Assembly: GCA_030041195.1 (NCBI GenBank)
Contig: JASHOI010000058.1
Location: 1 to 23,398, forward strand
DNA from: Streptosporangiaceae bacterium
GTDB lineage: Bacteria; Actinomycetota; Actinomycetes; Streptosporangiales; Streptosporangiaceae
Length of the DNA stretch: 23,398 bases
Direction of reading: 5' to 3'
Shown here: piece by piece, positions 13,573 to 21,269 of the stretch
How the letters are laid out: every line of letters begins with the position of its first letter
Position numbering within the stretch: position 1 is the stretch's first letter
Program-made: the position numbers and the translations under genes
Notes under the pieces: model-generated
The model's database searches: none
What the model saw: the letters and a program-made list of their open reading frames with translations, nothing else
Told to the model about the DNA's origin: nothing

Positions 13573-15735
13573 ATGGTGGCGCGACTGATGAAGGGACCGG
13601 AGAGCGTGCTGAGCGGTGACAGCGGCCTGGCCGCCGTGTTCACCCCGCGCCGGGTCGCTCTGGTTGGCGCTTCTGACCGGCCGGGCTCGGTGGGCCGGCT
13701 GCTCTGGGAGAACCTGGCCACCTTCCCCGGTGAGGTGGTGCCGGTGAGCCAGTCGGCCACGGTTGGCGGGCGGGTGGCCTATCCCCGCCTGGACGACGTC
13801 CCCGGGCTGGTGGACCTCGTCGTGATCGCTACGCCCGCCGCCACCGTTCCCGGCATAGTCCGTGCCGCGGCCGGCAAGGGCGTGGCCGCGGCGATCGTGC
13901 TCAGCGCGGGATTCGCGGAAGTCGGAGAGGCGGGCGCGAAGCTGCAGGCCGAGGCGGTGGCCGCGGCCCAAGCGGGCGGTGTGCGCCTGGTGGGGCCCAA
14001 CTGCTTCGGAGTGCAGAATGCGGGACTGCCGCTGAATGCCTCCATCGCCGCTGGCCTGCCGCGTGGCGGGGGCGGCGTCGCCGTCGTCACCCAGTCGGGG
14101 TCCTACGGGATGGCGGTCCACGCGCTCGGCCAGGACGAGGGACTGCGTGTGGCCAAGGTGATAGCGGTGGGCAACAAGGCCGACATCAGTGACGCGGAAC
14201 TGCTCAGCTACCTGCGGCAGGATCCGGACACATCGGTCATCTGCCTGCTGCTGGAGTCGATCACGCACGCCAGGGAGTTCTTCGCCGAAGCTCGCCAGAC
14301 CACCGTGCGCAAGCCCGTCATCACAGTGCTGGGCGGCCGGACCAGCGCAGGGCAGCGAGCCGCGCTGTCGCACACTGCCGCGATGGCCGCAGCCGACGCG
14401 GTCCGCGACGCCGCGCTGCGCCAGGCCGGTGTGGTCCGCGTGCGCACGGGCCTGCAGGCGCTCGATGCGGCCCGGGCCCTGTCCAGTCAGCCAGTTCCGC
14501 GCGGCGGGCGGGTGGCGGTGGTCACCAATTCCGGTGGGACTGGCGTCGAGCTGGCTGACCTGCTGGCCGACGAGGGTCTCGTCCTGCCGGAACTGAGCGC
14601 GCCGTTGCAGGAGCAACTGCGGGCGATCATGCCTGGCTACGCGAGTGCCCGGAACCCGGTGGACATGACGCCCGCCTGGCATCTGTTTCCCACGGTGTAC
14701 CCCGGCGCGATCGAGATGCTGGCCCGGTCGGGCGAGGTGGACGTGGTGGTGCCGGTGCTGCTGCAGCGGTCGGCGTCTGGCAAGGTGGCGGCGGCGGTGC
14801 GGGATGCCGTGCTGCGGCTGCGCCGCGATGTGGTCCAGGTCCCCGTTTACGTCTGCTGGGTGGCCTCCCGTGCCAGCGAAGTGCACGCCCACGTGCTGCG
14901 CGATGCCGACGTGCCCTGCTTCGCCTGGCCGGAGCGGACGGCAGCGGTGGTAGGGGTGGCCGTGCGCTGCGGGCAGCGAATGCGTTCCCCGGCCATGCCC
15001 GCGCCGCCCGAAGCTGACCGGCCGCCGCGCCGGGCGACCACCCCGGCCGAAGCGAACATCGGTGCTGCCGGCCTGCTGGATTCCGGGGCCACGCGGTCGT
15101 TGCTGGACGGCGCGGGGATTCCGGTGACCGAGACGGTCCGGTGCAAGAGCGCCGAGACGGCCGTATCCGCGGCGGAGCGGCTCGGGTACCCGGTCGTCGC
15201 CAAGATCGACCACGCGGACCTTGCCCACAAGAGCGACGTAGGTGGCGTACGGCTGGGGCTTGCTGGCCCGCAGGCGCTGCGCGCCGCCGCCAGTGACCTG
15301 CTGGGCCTGGCGCCGGGTGCGGCAGTGCTGGTCCAGCATCAGCGTGAGGGCGTGGAGCTGATGGTGGGCGGGCTGCGCGACCCGGAGTTCGGAGCCGTGG
15401 TGCTGGCCGGGCTGGGCGGCGTTCTGGTGGAGACGCTCGGAGACGTGCAGCTGGCCGTGGCGCCGGTGGATGAGCGGTATGCGCGGGGCATGCTCGGCGC
15501 GTTGCGCGGAGCGGCGGTGCTCGGCGGCGTGCGGGGGCGGCCTGCTGTGGACCAGGCGGCGGTCGCGCGCGTGATTGCGAGGGTCAGCCGGCTGATGACC
15601 GCCCACCCGGAAATCGCCGAGCTGGACCTGAACCCGCTGCTGGCCAGCCCGCGCGGATGCGTGGCGGTCGACTGGCGGATCCGGGTGCTGCCGCAGCAGA
15701 CCGGAGGCTCGCTAGCTGGGACTTCTCGCGCGTAA
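13573..15735 (+). CDS. ADP-forming acyl-CoA synthetase (fused alpha and beta parts)
   Basis: A 720-residue fused NDP-forming acyl-CoA synthetase. The N-terminal CoA-binding Rossmann domain begins FTPRRVALVGASDRPGSVG and includes LVGPNCFGV. The succinyl-CoA-ligase-like middle holds AVVTQSGSYGMAVH, LLLESI and RAALSHTAAM, with the phospho-histidine at about residue 267. The last 230 residues or so form an ATP-grasp domain (YPVVAKIDHADLAHKSDVGG, GLGGVLVETLGDV, and ELDLNPLL near the end). Known members interconvert acyl-CoA, ADP and phosphate with the acid, CoA and ATP. Candidate substrates are acetoacetate from the XecC reaction or an acid related to the neighbouring aldehyde dehydrogenase. It is divergent from that dehydrogenase and carries the same 25-bp element as the xecC operon. 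ATG 13573 is preferred; GTG 13558 is an alternative. Confidence 0.9.
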   Translation: MVARLMKGPESVLSGDSGLAAVFTPRRVALVGASDRPGSVGRLLWENLATFPGEVVPVSQSATVGGRVAYPRLDDVPGLVDLVVIATPAATVPGIVRAAAGKGVAAAIVLSAGFAEVGEAGAKLQAEAVAAAQAGGVRLVGPNCFGVQNAGLPLNASIAAGLPRGGGGVAVVTQSGSYGMAVHALGQDEGLRVAKVIAVGNKADISDAELLSYLRQDPDTSVICLLLESITHAREFFAEARQTTVRKPVITVLGGRTSAGQRAALSHTAAMAAADAVRDAALRQAGVVRVRTGLQALDAARALSSQPVPRGGRVAVVTNSGGTGVELADLLADEGLVLPELSAPLQEQLRAIMPGYASARNPVDMTPAWHLFPTVYPGAIEMLARSGEVDVVVPVLLQRSASGKVAAAVRDAVLRLRRDVVQVPVYVCWVASRASEVHAHVLRDADVPCFAWPERTAAVVGVAVRCGQRMRSPAMPAPPEADRPPRRATTPAEANIGAAGLLDSGATRSLLDGAGIPVTETVRCKSAETAVSAAERLGYPVVAKIDHADLAHKSDVGGVRLGLAGPQALRAAASDLLGLAPGAAVLVQHQREGVELMVGGLRDPEFGAVVLAGLGGVLVETLGDVQLAVAPVDERYARGMLGALRGAAVLGGVRGRPAVDQAAVARVIARVSRLMTAHPEIAELDLNPLLASPRGCVAVDWRIRVLPQQTGGSLAGTSRA

Positions 15736-15740
15736 GCGCG

Positions 15741-15767
15741 GATTTCTGCCCTGGCATGGGGACTGGC
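15741..15767 (+). promoter_or_regulatory. Degenerate relative of the repeated element before the xecA-like gene
   Basis: GCGGATT, then CTGCCC and GGCATG, resemble copy 3 (GCGGATT, TGTCCC and GGCATG), but the GACCTGACC half is replaced by a diverged GGGACTGG. It is about 90 nt upstream of the epoxyalkane:CoM transferase start. This may be a weakened site or chance. Confidence 0.3.
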
Positions 15768-15857
15768 GAGCCCAGAACGGTCCTGCGGGAGGGAAGAAAC
15801 CCGTTGATCGGGGTGCCTACTCTCCTTCCACTCTCATCCGCGACGGAAGGAGCGGCG

Positions 15858-16961
15858 ATGCTCATCGGCGGCCAGGAGGTCCTGCTGCCCACCACGATGG
15901 TGGGCAACTATCCCAATCCACGGTGGTACGACGGGCACGCGTTCGCCACGCTGCCCAGGGGTGAGTTCATTCACGACTCGATCAGCAAGGAGGCGTTCGA
16001 GGACGCGATCGGTGCGATCGTGCACGACCAGGAGGCCGCTGGCCTCGACGTCATCAGCGACGGGAAGGTCTACGGCGGGGATTCCCCGTATGGCACGATC
16101 TTGTACTACTACCTGGAGCGGGTGTCCGGTTACCGGCTTTCCGGGCCGCCCATTGGCTTGCCGATCTACTCCACGCTGTACTCGCCCACCTGCGTGGGGG
16201 AAATCCGCCGGGAGGTCCCGTTCCACCTGGTGAACCTGCGTGCGGTGCGGAAGGCGACCGGTAAGCCGGTGAAGGTCTCCTATACCGGCCTGGGCGTTAT
16301 CGCCGCGGCCACGACCAACCTGCACTACAAGGACACCAGGGAAGTCGCGCTGGCCCTGGCCAAGGCGTTCAACGAGGATTTCAGGGAACTTGCGGACAAC
16401 GGCTGCGACATCATCCAGCTCGATGAGTTTGTCTGGCCCTACGGCATGGGTGACTGGGAGATCGAGGCCCTCAACGCGGCCGTCGAGGGCGTGAACTGCC
16501 AGTTCTGGGTGCACACGTGCTGGGGGAACTACTCGGGGACGCCGGCCTACTACCCGGACGAGACCGAGACCGAGTTCGGCGCGTTCGTGCTGGACAAACG
16601 GGCCTCGGACGCGCGGGCACCCGAACGGGCATACTCCCTCTTCCCGCACGTGCTGAACGCCAACATCACGGCCCTGAACTACGAGGTCGGCCGCACCGGG
16701 CCGGACGACCTCAAGCCGCTGACCGACAACAACTGGACGAAGCCGTTCGTGGCCGGCGTCATCGATGTGAAGTCGACGGTCACGGAAAGCGCCGACGAGG
16801 TGGCCGAGCGGATCAGGCAGGTGCTCGAGTACGTGCCCGCTGACCGGCTGGGCCTGTCGACCGACTGCGGCCTGATCAACCTGCCCCGGATGATCTCCGC
16901 GGGCAAGCTGCGGGCGCTCGCCGATGGCGCGGCGATCGTGCGGGCCGAGATTCAGGGCTGA
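15858..16961 (+). CDS. xecA: Zinc-dependent epoxyalkane:CoM transferase (MetE-like; XecA/EtnE type)
   Basis: A 367-residue MetE C-terminal-domain-like barrel protein. It starts LLPTTMVGNYPNPRWYD, typical of the small methionine-synthase-like transferases. The zinc ligands are visible as H219 and C221 in FWVHTCWGNY and C337 in GLSTDCGL, the His-Cys-Cys site that activates a thiol. IIQLDEF (about 185-191) is the conserved acidic strand. Epoxyalkane:CoM transferases (XecA, EtnE) belong to this family, are about this size and use zinc to activate CoM for attack on an epoxide, giving hydroxyalkyl-CoM. The location between XecC/D/E homologues and a CoM biosynthesis operon makes this role much more likely than methionine synthesis, for which no folate-binding N-terminal half is present. 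GGAAGGAG lies 5 nt before ATG 15858. A strong hairpin follows the stop. Confidence 0.82.
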   Translation: MLIGGQEVLLPTTMVGNYPNPRWYDGHAFATLPRGEFIHDSISKEAFEDAIGAIVHDQEAAGLDVISDGKVYGGDSPYGTILYYYLERVSGYRLSGPPIGLPIYSTLYSPTCVGEIRREVPFHLVNLRAVRKATGKPVKVSYTGLGVIAAATTNLHYKDTREVALALAKAFNEDFRELADNGCDIIQLDEFVWPYGMGDWEIEALNAAVEGVNCQFWVHTCWGNYSGTPAYYPDETETEFGAFVLDKRASDARAPERAYSLFPHVLNANITALNYEVGRTGPDDLKPLTDNNWTKPFVAGVIDVKSTVTESADEVAERIRQVLEYVPADRLGLSTDCGLINLPRMISAGKLRALADGAAIVRAEIQG

Positions 16962-16970
16962 CCACCGAGC

Positions 16971-17008
16971 CTGGGCCCGTCCCGTGGATATCACGGGGAC
17001 GGGCCCAG
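16971..17008 (+). terminator. Strong hairpin after the CoM transferase gene
   Basis: CTGGGCCCGTCCCGTG (16971-16986) pairs with CACGGGGACGGGCCCAG (16992-17008) over 16 bp with one bulged G and a 5-nt loop, starting 10 nt after the stop codon. It separates the catabolic genes from the CoM biosynthesis operon, which therefore probably has its own promoter in 17009-17144. Confidence 0.8.
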
Positions 17009-17144
17009 CGCCATTTACCAGGCCCGAGACGGGGCATGCGCCTGGTGGGTCAGGGAAAGCGGCGAACGTCGTCCTGCCGGGACAGCGAAACTCCGCTGCC
17101 CGCGTGCCTATGGTGCGACCACAGCATCAACCGGGAGGCGCGCC

Positions 17145-17918
17145 GTGACCGAGTGTCCCATCTTCCTCCGCCTGCCGGCCCGGACGTCGAAGCCCCGGGG
17201 CCGTGGCCTCACCCATGTGCTGGACAGCGGGCTGACCCTGGCGGGCACTCAGGCCTTCCTGGGCCAGGCCGCGCACCTGGTGGACATCGTCAAAGTCGGC
17301 TGGGGCATCGGCTATGTCGACCCCACGCTGGAGGAGCGGGTGCGGGTCTGCGCCGACCATGACTGCCCGGTCTCCCCGGGTGGGACCCTCCTGGAGTTGG
17401 CCGCGGTGCAAGGCCGGGTCAGCGAACTGCGTGACTGGGCGCTGAAGGTCGGCATGACCCATATCGAGGTGTCCAACGGCCTGCGCGCGCTCACGTCCGG
17501 TCACAAGCGGTCGCTGATCCGCCAGCTCGCGGCGGACTTCGTGGTGCTGGCGGAGACCGGCGCCAAGAAAGGCAACTACCCGCCTACTCCGGCCGAGTGG
17601 GCCCAGGAGATGGCCGCCGACCTGGATGCGGGCGCATCCTGGGTCATCGCCGAGGGGCGGGAGAGCGGCACCGTCGGGCTGTATCACGCCGACCATGGCG
17701 TCCGCGAAGACCTGGTGGCGACGATCCTGGACCGGATCCCCCAGGACCGTGTGATCTTCGAAGCGCCGGACAAGGCCCAGCAGGCCTGGTTCATCCGCCA
17801 GCTGGGCGCGGATGCGAACATCGGCAACGTGGCTCCGGCCAGCGTGCTGGCCCTGGAGACGTTGCGGCTCGGGCTGCGTGCCGATACCGCTGACCCGGCC
17901 CTGGCGCCGGAGCGCTGA
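17145..17918 (+). CDS. comA: Phosphosulfolactate synthase (ComA/XcbB1), first step of CoM biosynthesis
   Basis: A 257-residue ComA-family barrel. Known members add sulfite to phosphoenolpyruvate to give phosphosulfolactate, the first step of CoM synthesis in methanogens and in Xanthobacter (XcbB1). Visible hallmarks are LTHVLDSG (22-29), DIVKVGWGIGYVDP (47-60), HIEVSNGLRAL (106-116), VLAETGAKKGN (134-144), VIAEGRESGTVG (167-178), and the diagnostic FEAPDKAQQAWFIRQLG with NIGNV after it (205-229). Length is normal for the family. GTG 17145 follows GGGAGG with 6 nt spacing. ComA homologues also occur in other sulfonate pathways, but the two lyase-family genes and the PLP enzyme downstream, plus the CoM-using enzymes upstream, make CoM the likely product. 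It opens a tight operon of five genes. Confidence 0.93.
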   Translation: MTECPIFLRLPARTSKPRGRGLTHVLDSGLTLAGTQAFLGQAAHLVDIVKVGWGIGYVDPTLEERVRVCADHDCPVSPGGTLLELAAVQGRVSELRDWALKVGMTHIEVSNGLRALTSGHKRSLIRQLAADFVVLAETGAKKGNYPPTPAEWAQEMAADLDAGASWVIAEGRESGTVGLYHADHGVREDLVATILDRIPQDRVIFEAPDKAQQAWFIRQLGADANIGNVAPASVLALETLRLGLRADTADPALAPER

Positions 17919-17969
17919 CATGGCGGGTCCCGCCGCCGGTTACCGGCCCAGTGGAATGGGCACGCGGCC

Positions 17970-18911
17970 ATGATCAGCGAGCCGGCTCCCAACACGATTA
18001 CCCGTCCGTACCGCGGCCTGTCCGTGCAGGAGGTGGACATCCCGCTGACGCCGGCCGCCATCGAGGCGCTGATACGCGGCCGGGAAACCTACCGGCGGAC
18101 CGGGTACCTGGCGCTGCGCAACCGCGGGCATGCCGCGCTGGTCGCGGTCCGGCCCGAGCGCACCGACACGCTGTTCTCCCCGGTGGCCGAGGTCCGCGTG
18201 CTGTCCGGGCCGCCGACGACGTCGTGGATCATCGATCCCGGCGCCGACGTGGGCAACGCCACATCGCTCGCGCAGGCAGCGCTCAAGCATCACCGCAACG
18301 AGGTTCTCGCCTACCTGGTCCAGGGCAAGTTTGAGCACGTCAACTTCATCTGGCGGCCGTCGCCGCTGCCGGTCCGGGTCACCGAGGTCACCCCGCCATA
18401 CCCGCCGAAGCTGCTGGCCATGGCCGAGCAGGTCGTCGCCTTCGACGAGGACCTGCCGCCAGTGCAGCTGAACCTGGACGCCGTCTCAGTGGCCGACCTG
18501 GTCACCCGCCATCCCGCCCCGCACTACCTGCTGCCCTGCCGAGGCAGCGGAGTCGCCACTGCGGCCGAGATCAGCTTCCTCGACAGCCATCCGGCGTATC
18601 GCCAGGACTGGCTGCTCATCGGGTGCGAGCGGTCACTGCAGTTTCATGAGCACTTCTACCGGTCACGGCCAGGCCAGGTGGATCTGTGTCCCAGGGCGAG
18701 ATCAGCCGGCCCGCCTGGTGAGCTGCTGCTCACCAAGTGCTGCCTGCTGGAGCGCGGTATCGAGGTGGACGGGCGCACCGCAGTGGTCCCCTGGGGAGCC
18801 AACCTTGACGAGGTGCGCGCCGCGCTGCGGGCCCTGTGCCGCCTCCCGCCACCCGGCCAGGTCCCACGTGCTGGCGAACCGGGCGCGCCGGACGGGACCG
18901 ATCATGGCTAA
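17970..18911 (+). CDS. Unrecognised six-cysteine protein inside the CoM biosynthesis operon
   Basis: A 313-residue soluble protein that I do not recognise. There is no signal peptide or membrane segment. The first 180 residues have no cysteine and include TSWIIDPGADVGNATSLAQA and KFEHVNFIWRP. The last third holds six: C190 (LLPCRGSG), C219 (LIGCERS), C240 (DLCPR), C257/C258 (LTKCCLLERG) and C290, plus the HEH motif at 226-228. The spacing could suit a metal or Fe-S site or redox cysteines, but this is only suggested by the pattern. It lies 51 nt after comA and overlaps the next lyase-like gene by 8 nt, so it is co-transcribed with CoM genes. It may supply a late step of CoM synthesis such as reduction (an XcbA1-like role), or protect or deliver the thiol. 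The last 20 residues or so are Pro/Gly-rich. Confidence 0.8.
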   Translation: MISEPAPNTITRPYRGLSVQEVDIPLTPAAIEALIRGRETYRRTGYLALRNRGHAALVAVRPERTDTLFSPVAEVRVLSGPPTTSWIIDPGADVGNATSLAQAALKHHRNEVLAYLVQGKFEHVNFIWRPSPLPVRVTEVTPPYPPKLLAMAEQVVAFDEDLPPVQLNLDAVSVADLVTRHPAPHYLLPCRGSGVATAAEISFLDSHPAYRQDWLLIGCERSLQFHEHFYRSRPGQVDLCPRARSAGPPGELLLTKCCLLERGIEVDGRTAVVPWGANLDEVRAALRALCRLPPPGQVPRAGEPGAPDGTDHG

Positions 18912-20262
18912 CCCGCATCCGGCCGGCTCGGAGGCCTTTGGCCACCTGTGGTCCACGCCAGAAACGTCGGCTCTGTTCTCCGACGAGGGCCGGACCCAGG
19001 CGTGGCTGGACATCCTCGCCGCCCTGGCCCTGGCACAGGCCGAGGTAGGGCTGATCCCGGCGGCCGCGGCCGAGACCATCCGGGCCCGCGCCGACGTGTC
19101 GCGTATCGACCTGGCCTTCGTGGCTGAGCAGACCCGCGCCAGCGGGCACTCGACAATGGGCCTGATCCGGGCCCTTCGCCAGGTGCTGCCGGCCGACACG
19201 CGGGAGTGGGTGTACTACGGGGCGACCGTGCAGGATGTGTCGGACACCTGGTTCTCGCTGATCTTCCGGACGGTCGGCGACATCGCGCAGCGTGACGTGA
19301 CCCGGATGCGAGACCGGGCGCTGGCGCTCGCCGGGCAATACCGCGACACACCCATGTGCGGCCGCAGCCACGGCCAGCCCGGGCTGCCGATTACGTTCGG
19401 TTTCAAGGCGGCGGTGTGGGCCGCGGAGCTGGACCGGCACCTGGAACGGCTGCGCCAGGGACGGCGCCGGTGGGAAGTCGTCCAGCTCGGCGGGGCCCTC
19501 GGCAGCATGGAATTCTGGGGCAGCCAGGCCCTCGACCTGCTCGCTGCTTTCGCCCGGCAGCTCGGCCTCGGCGTGCCGGTCGTCCCGTGGCTGACCGCAC
19601 GGGACGGCGTGGCCGAGTTCCTGTGGCTGCTGGCCGCGATCTCGGCGACGGCCGGGAAGATCGGCAACGAGGTCTGCGAGCTGCAGCGCCCGGAGATTGG
19701 CGAGCTGCGGGAGTCCTTCACGCCCGGCACCGTCGGGTCGATCACCATGCCGCACAAGCGCAACCCGGAGATCTCCGAACACCTGGTCACGCTGGCCCGG
19801 GTCATCCGGGCCCAGGCTGCCGTGGGCGTGGAAGGAATGGTGTGCGAGCACGAGCGGGACGGCCGGGCCTGGAAGGCTGAGTGGCTGGTGGTACCGGAAG
19901 CCTCGATGGCGTTCGCGGCCTGTGTCGCGGGCGGGGCGACGCTGCTCGACGGCGTTCAGGCCAGCCCCGAGCGCATGGCGGCCAACATTCGCGAGCACCG
20001 CGGCTACCTGCTGTCCGAGCCCGTGATGCGGGCGCTCGCCACCCGGATCGGCAAGCACTCCGCGCATGACAGGGTCTACGCCGCCGCCATCCGTGGCCTC
20101 GAGGCCGGTCAGGACTTCCGCGCCGCGCTGCGCGCAGATCCCGCGCTCGACGAGGTGCCCGATGCCGAGCTCGACGAAGCGCTGCACGTGCAGTCCGCGC
20201 TCGGAGCCTGCGCCGCGTTCGCCGACCGCGCCCGCCGCGCGTGCGGCGAGGCCGGCCGGTGA
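18904..20262 (+). CDS. Aspartase/fumarase-superfamily lyase (adenylosuccinate-lyase-like), CoM biosynthesis
   Basis: A 452-residue member of the aspartase/fumarase superfamily, nearest in motifs to adenylosuccinate lyase and carboxymuconate cycloisomerase. Conserved regions are YYGATVQDVSD (104-113), GRSHGQPGLPITFGFK (153-168) and the signature GSITMPHKRNP (278-288), whose flexible loop carries the catalytic serine. In bacterial CoM biosynthesis two superfamily members (XcbC1, XcbD1) act after ComA/XcbB1; XcbC1 eliminates phosphate from phosphosulfolactate to give sulfoacrylate. This protein is one of those two, and its position nearest comA makes the XcbC1 role a reasonable guess. ATG 18904 is chosen: it overlaps the preceding stop by 8 nt and begins a normal N-terminus; a longer in-frame reading from 18646 would run through the previous gene. 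A purine biosynthesis role is unlikely in this operon. Confidence 0.85.
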   Translation: MANPHPAGSEAFGHLWSTPETSALFSDEGRTQAWLDILAALALAQAEVGLIPAAAAETIRARADVSRIDLAFVAEQTRASGHSTMGLIRALRQVLPADTREWVYYGATVQDVSDTWFSLIFRTVGDIAQRDVTRMRDRALALAGQYRDTPMCGRSHGQPGLPITFGFKAAVWAAELDRHLERLRQGRRRWEVVQLGGALGSMEFWGSQALDLLAAFARQLGLGVPVVPWLTARDGVAEFLWLLAAISATAGKIGNEVCELQRPEIGELRESFTPGTVGSITMPHKRNPEISEHLVTLARVIRAQAAVGVEGMVCEHERDGRAWKAEWLVVPEASMAFAACVAGGATLLDGVQASPERMAANIREHRGYLLSEPVMRALATRIGKHSAHDRVYAAAIRGLEAGQDFRAALRADPALDEVPDAELDEALHVQSALGACAAFADRARRACGEAGR

Positions 20263-21269
20263 CCGGCGCGAGCCCGCCGCGGCCAGGGGCGCCCGGCCGA
20301 CACGACGTGCCGCGCGTGGACATCGTCCTCGCCCCCACTCCGCTGCACCCCGCACCCCGGCTATCTCGTGAGCTAGGCGTGCAGGTGCTGTTCAAGCGCG
20401 ACGACCTGACCGGCGCAGGGCTGGGCGGCAACAAGCTGCGCGGCCTGGAGTTCGTCATCGCCGACGCGCTCGCCCGCGACTGCGACTGCCTGGTGACCGG
20501 CGCGGGCCCGCAGTCGAACTGGACCATGCTGGCCGCCCTGGCCTGCCTGCGACACGGTATCGAGCCCCACATCGTGTGCTACGGCACGGCCCCGGAGCGC
20601 GACGAGGGCAACCTGCGCCTGCATCGCTGGCTCGGCGTGAACGTGCGGTTCACCGGGGTCGCCGACCGGCCGTCGGTGGACGCAGGCATCGAGGCGGTCA
20701 CCGAGCAGCTCCGGGTCGCGGGTCGGCGGCCCTATCCGGTCCCACGCGGTGGCGCGACACCGCTGGGCGCGCTGGGCTACCTGAGGGCCAGCCGGGAACT
20801 GGCCGCCCAGATCGCCGCGCTGGACCAGCCGCCGACCGGCCTCTGGCTGGCCACGGGATCCGGCGGGACCCATGCCGGGCTGGTGGCCGGGGCCGCCCGG
20901 GCCTGCGCGACGTATCGGGTCGTGGGCGTGGCCGTGAGCCGCCCGGCGGCTGAGTCCCGCCGCCGGGTCCGTGAGCTGGCCGTGGCCGCCGCCGAGCTGG
21001 GCGGCGTGGGCGGCGTCATCGGCGAGCCGGAGGTACGAGATGGCTGGATCGGGCCCGGGTACGGGATCCCGTCGCGGGCCGGGCAGGACGCGGCACGACT
21101 GGTCGCGCTGACCGAGGGTGTGTTTCTGGATCCGGTGTACGCCGCCAAGGCGATGGCTGCCCTGATCGCCGAGTGCCGTGCGGGGCGCGCGCGCGGGCCA
21201 CAGATATTCCTGGTCACCGGCGGCGCGCCCACCTTGTTCGCTCCGGCCGGGCCAGGGGCGGGGAAGTGA
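20259..21269 (+). CDS. xcbE1: PLP-dependent D-cysteine-desulfhydrase/ACC-deaminase-like enzyme (XcbE1-like), CoM biosynthesis
   Basis: A 336-residue fold-type II PLP enzyme. LFKRDDLTGAGLGGNKLRGLEF carries the PLP lysine K59. GAGPQSNWTM (81-90) is the substrate-carboxylate loop, and ATGSGGTHAGL is the phosphate-binding loop. In D-cysteine desulfhydrase and ACC deaminase the loop normally reads QSNH; here the His is Trp, hinting at a different substrate. A homologue (XcbE1) belongs to the bacterial CoM pathway, where a PLP enzyme is thought to bring in the thiol sulfur from cysteine. GTG 20259 overlaps the upstream lyase stop (GTGA), and the 3' end overlaps the next gene by 1 nt, so it is translated with both lyases. 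A longer start at GTG 20241 is possible but adds only a short unconserved stretch. Confidence 0.83.
   Translation: MTGASPPRPGAPGRHDVPRVDIVLAPTPLHPAPRLSRELGVQVLFKRDDLTGAGLGGNKLRGLEFVIADALARDCDCLVTGAGPQSNWTMLAALACLRHGIEPHIVCYGTAPERDEGNLRLHRWLGVNVRFTGVADRPSVDAGIEAVTEQLRVAGRRPYPVPRGGATPLGALGYLRASRELAAQIAALDQPPTGLWLATGSGGTHAGLVAGAARACATYRVVGVAVSRPAAESRRRVRELAVAAAELGGVGGVIGEPEVRDGWIGPGYGIPSRAGQDAARLVALTEGVFLDPVYAAKAMAALIAECRAGRARGPQIFLVTGGAPTLFAPAGPGAGK

Noticed and set aside
13543..15606. Long minus-strand open frame (687 codons) antisense to the acyl-CoA synthetase
   Set aside because: No domain is recognisable and the opposite frame is a full-length synthetase with conserved motifs.
15858..16961. 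Annotation as cobalamin-independent methionine synthase
   Set aside because: The protein is only the zinc-barrel half (367 residues) with no N-terminal folate half, and it lies among CoM genes; the epoxyalkane:CoM transferase role fits better.
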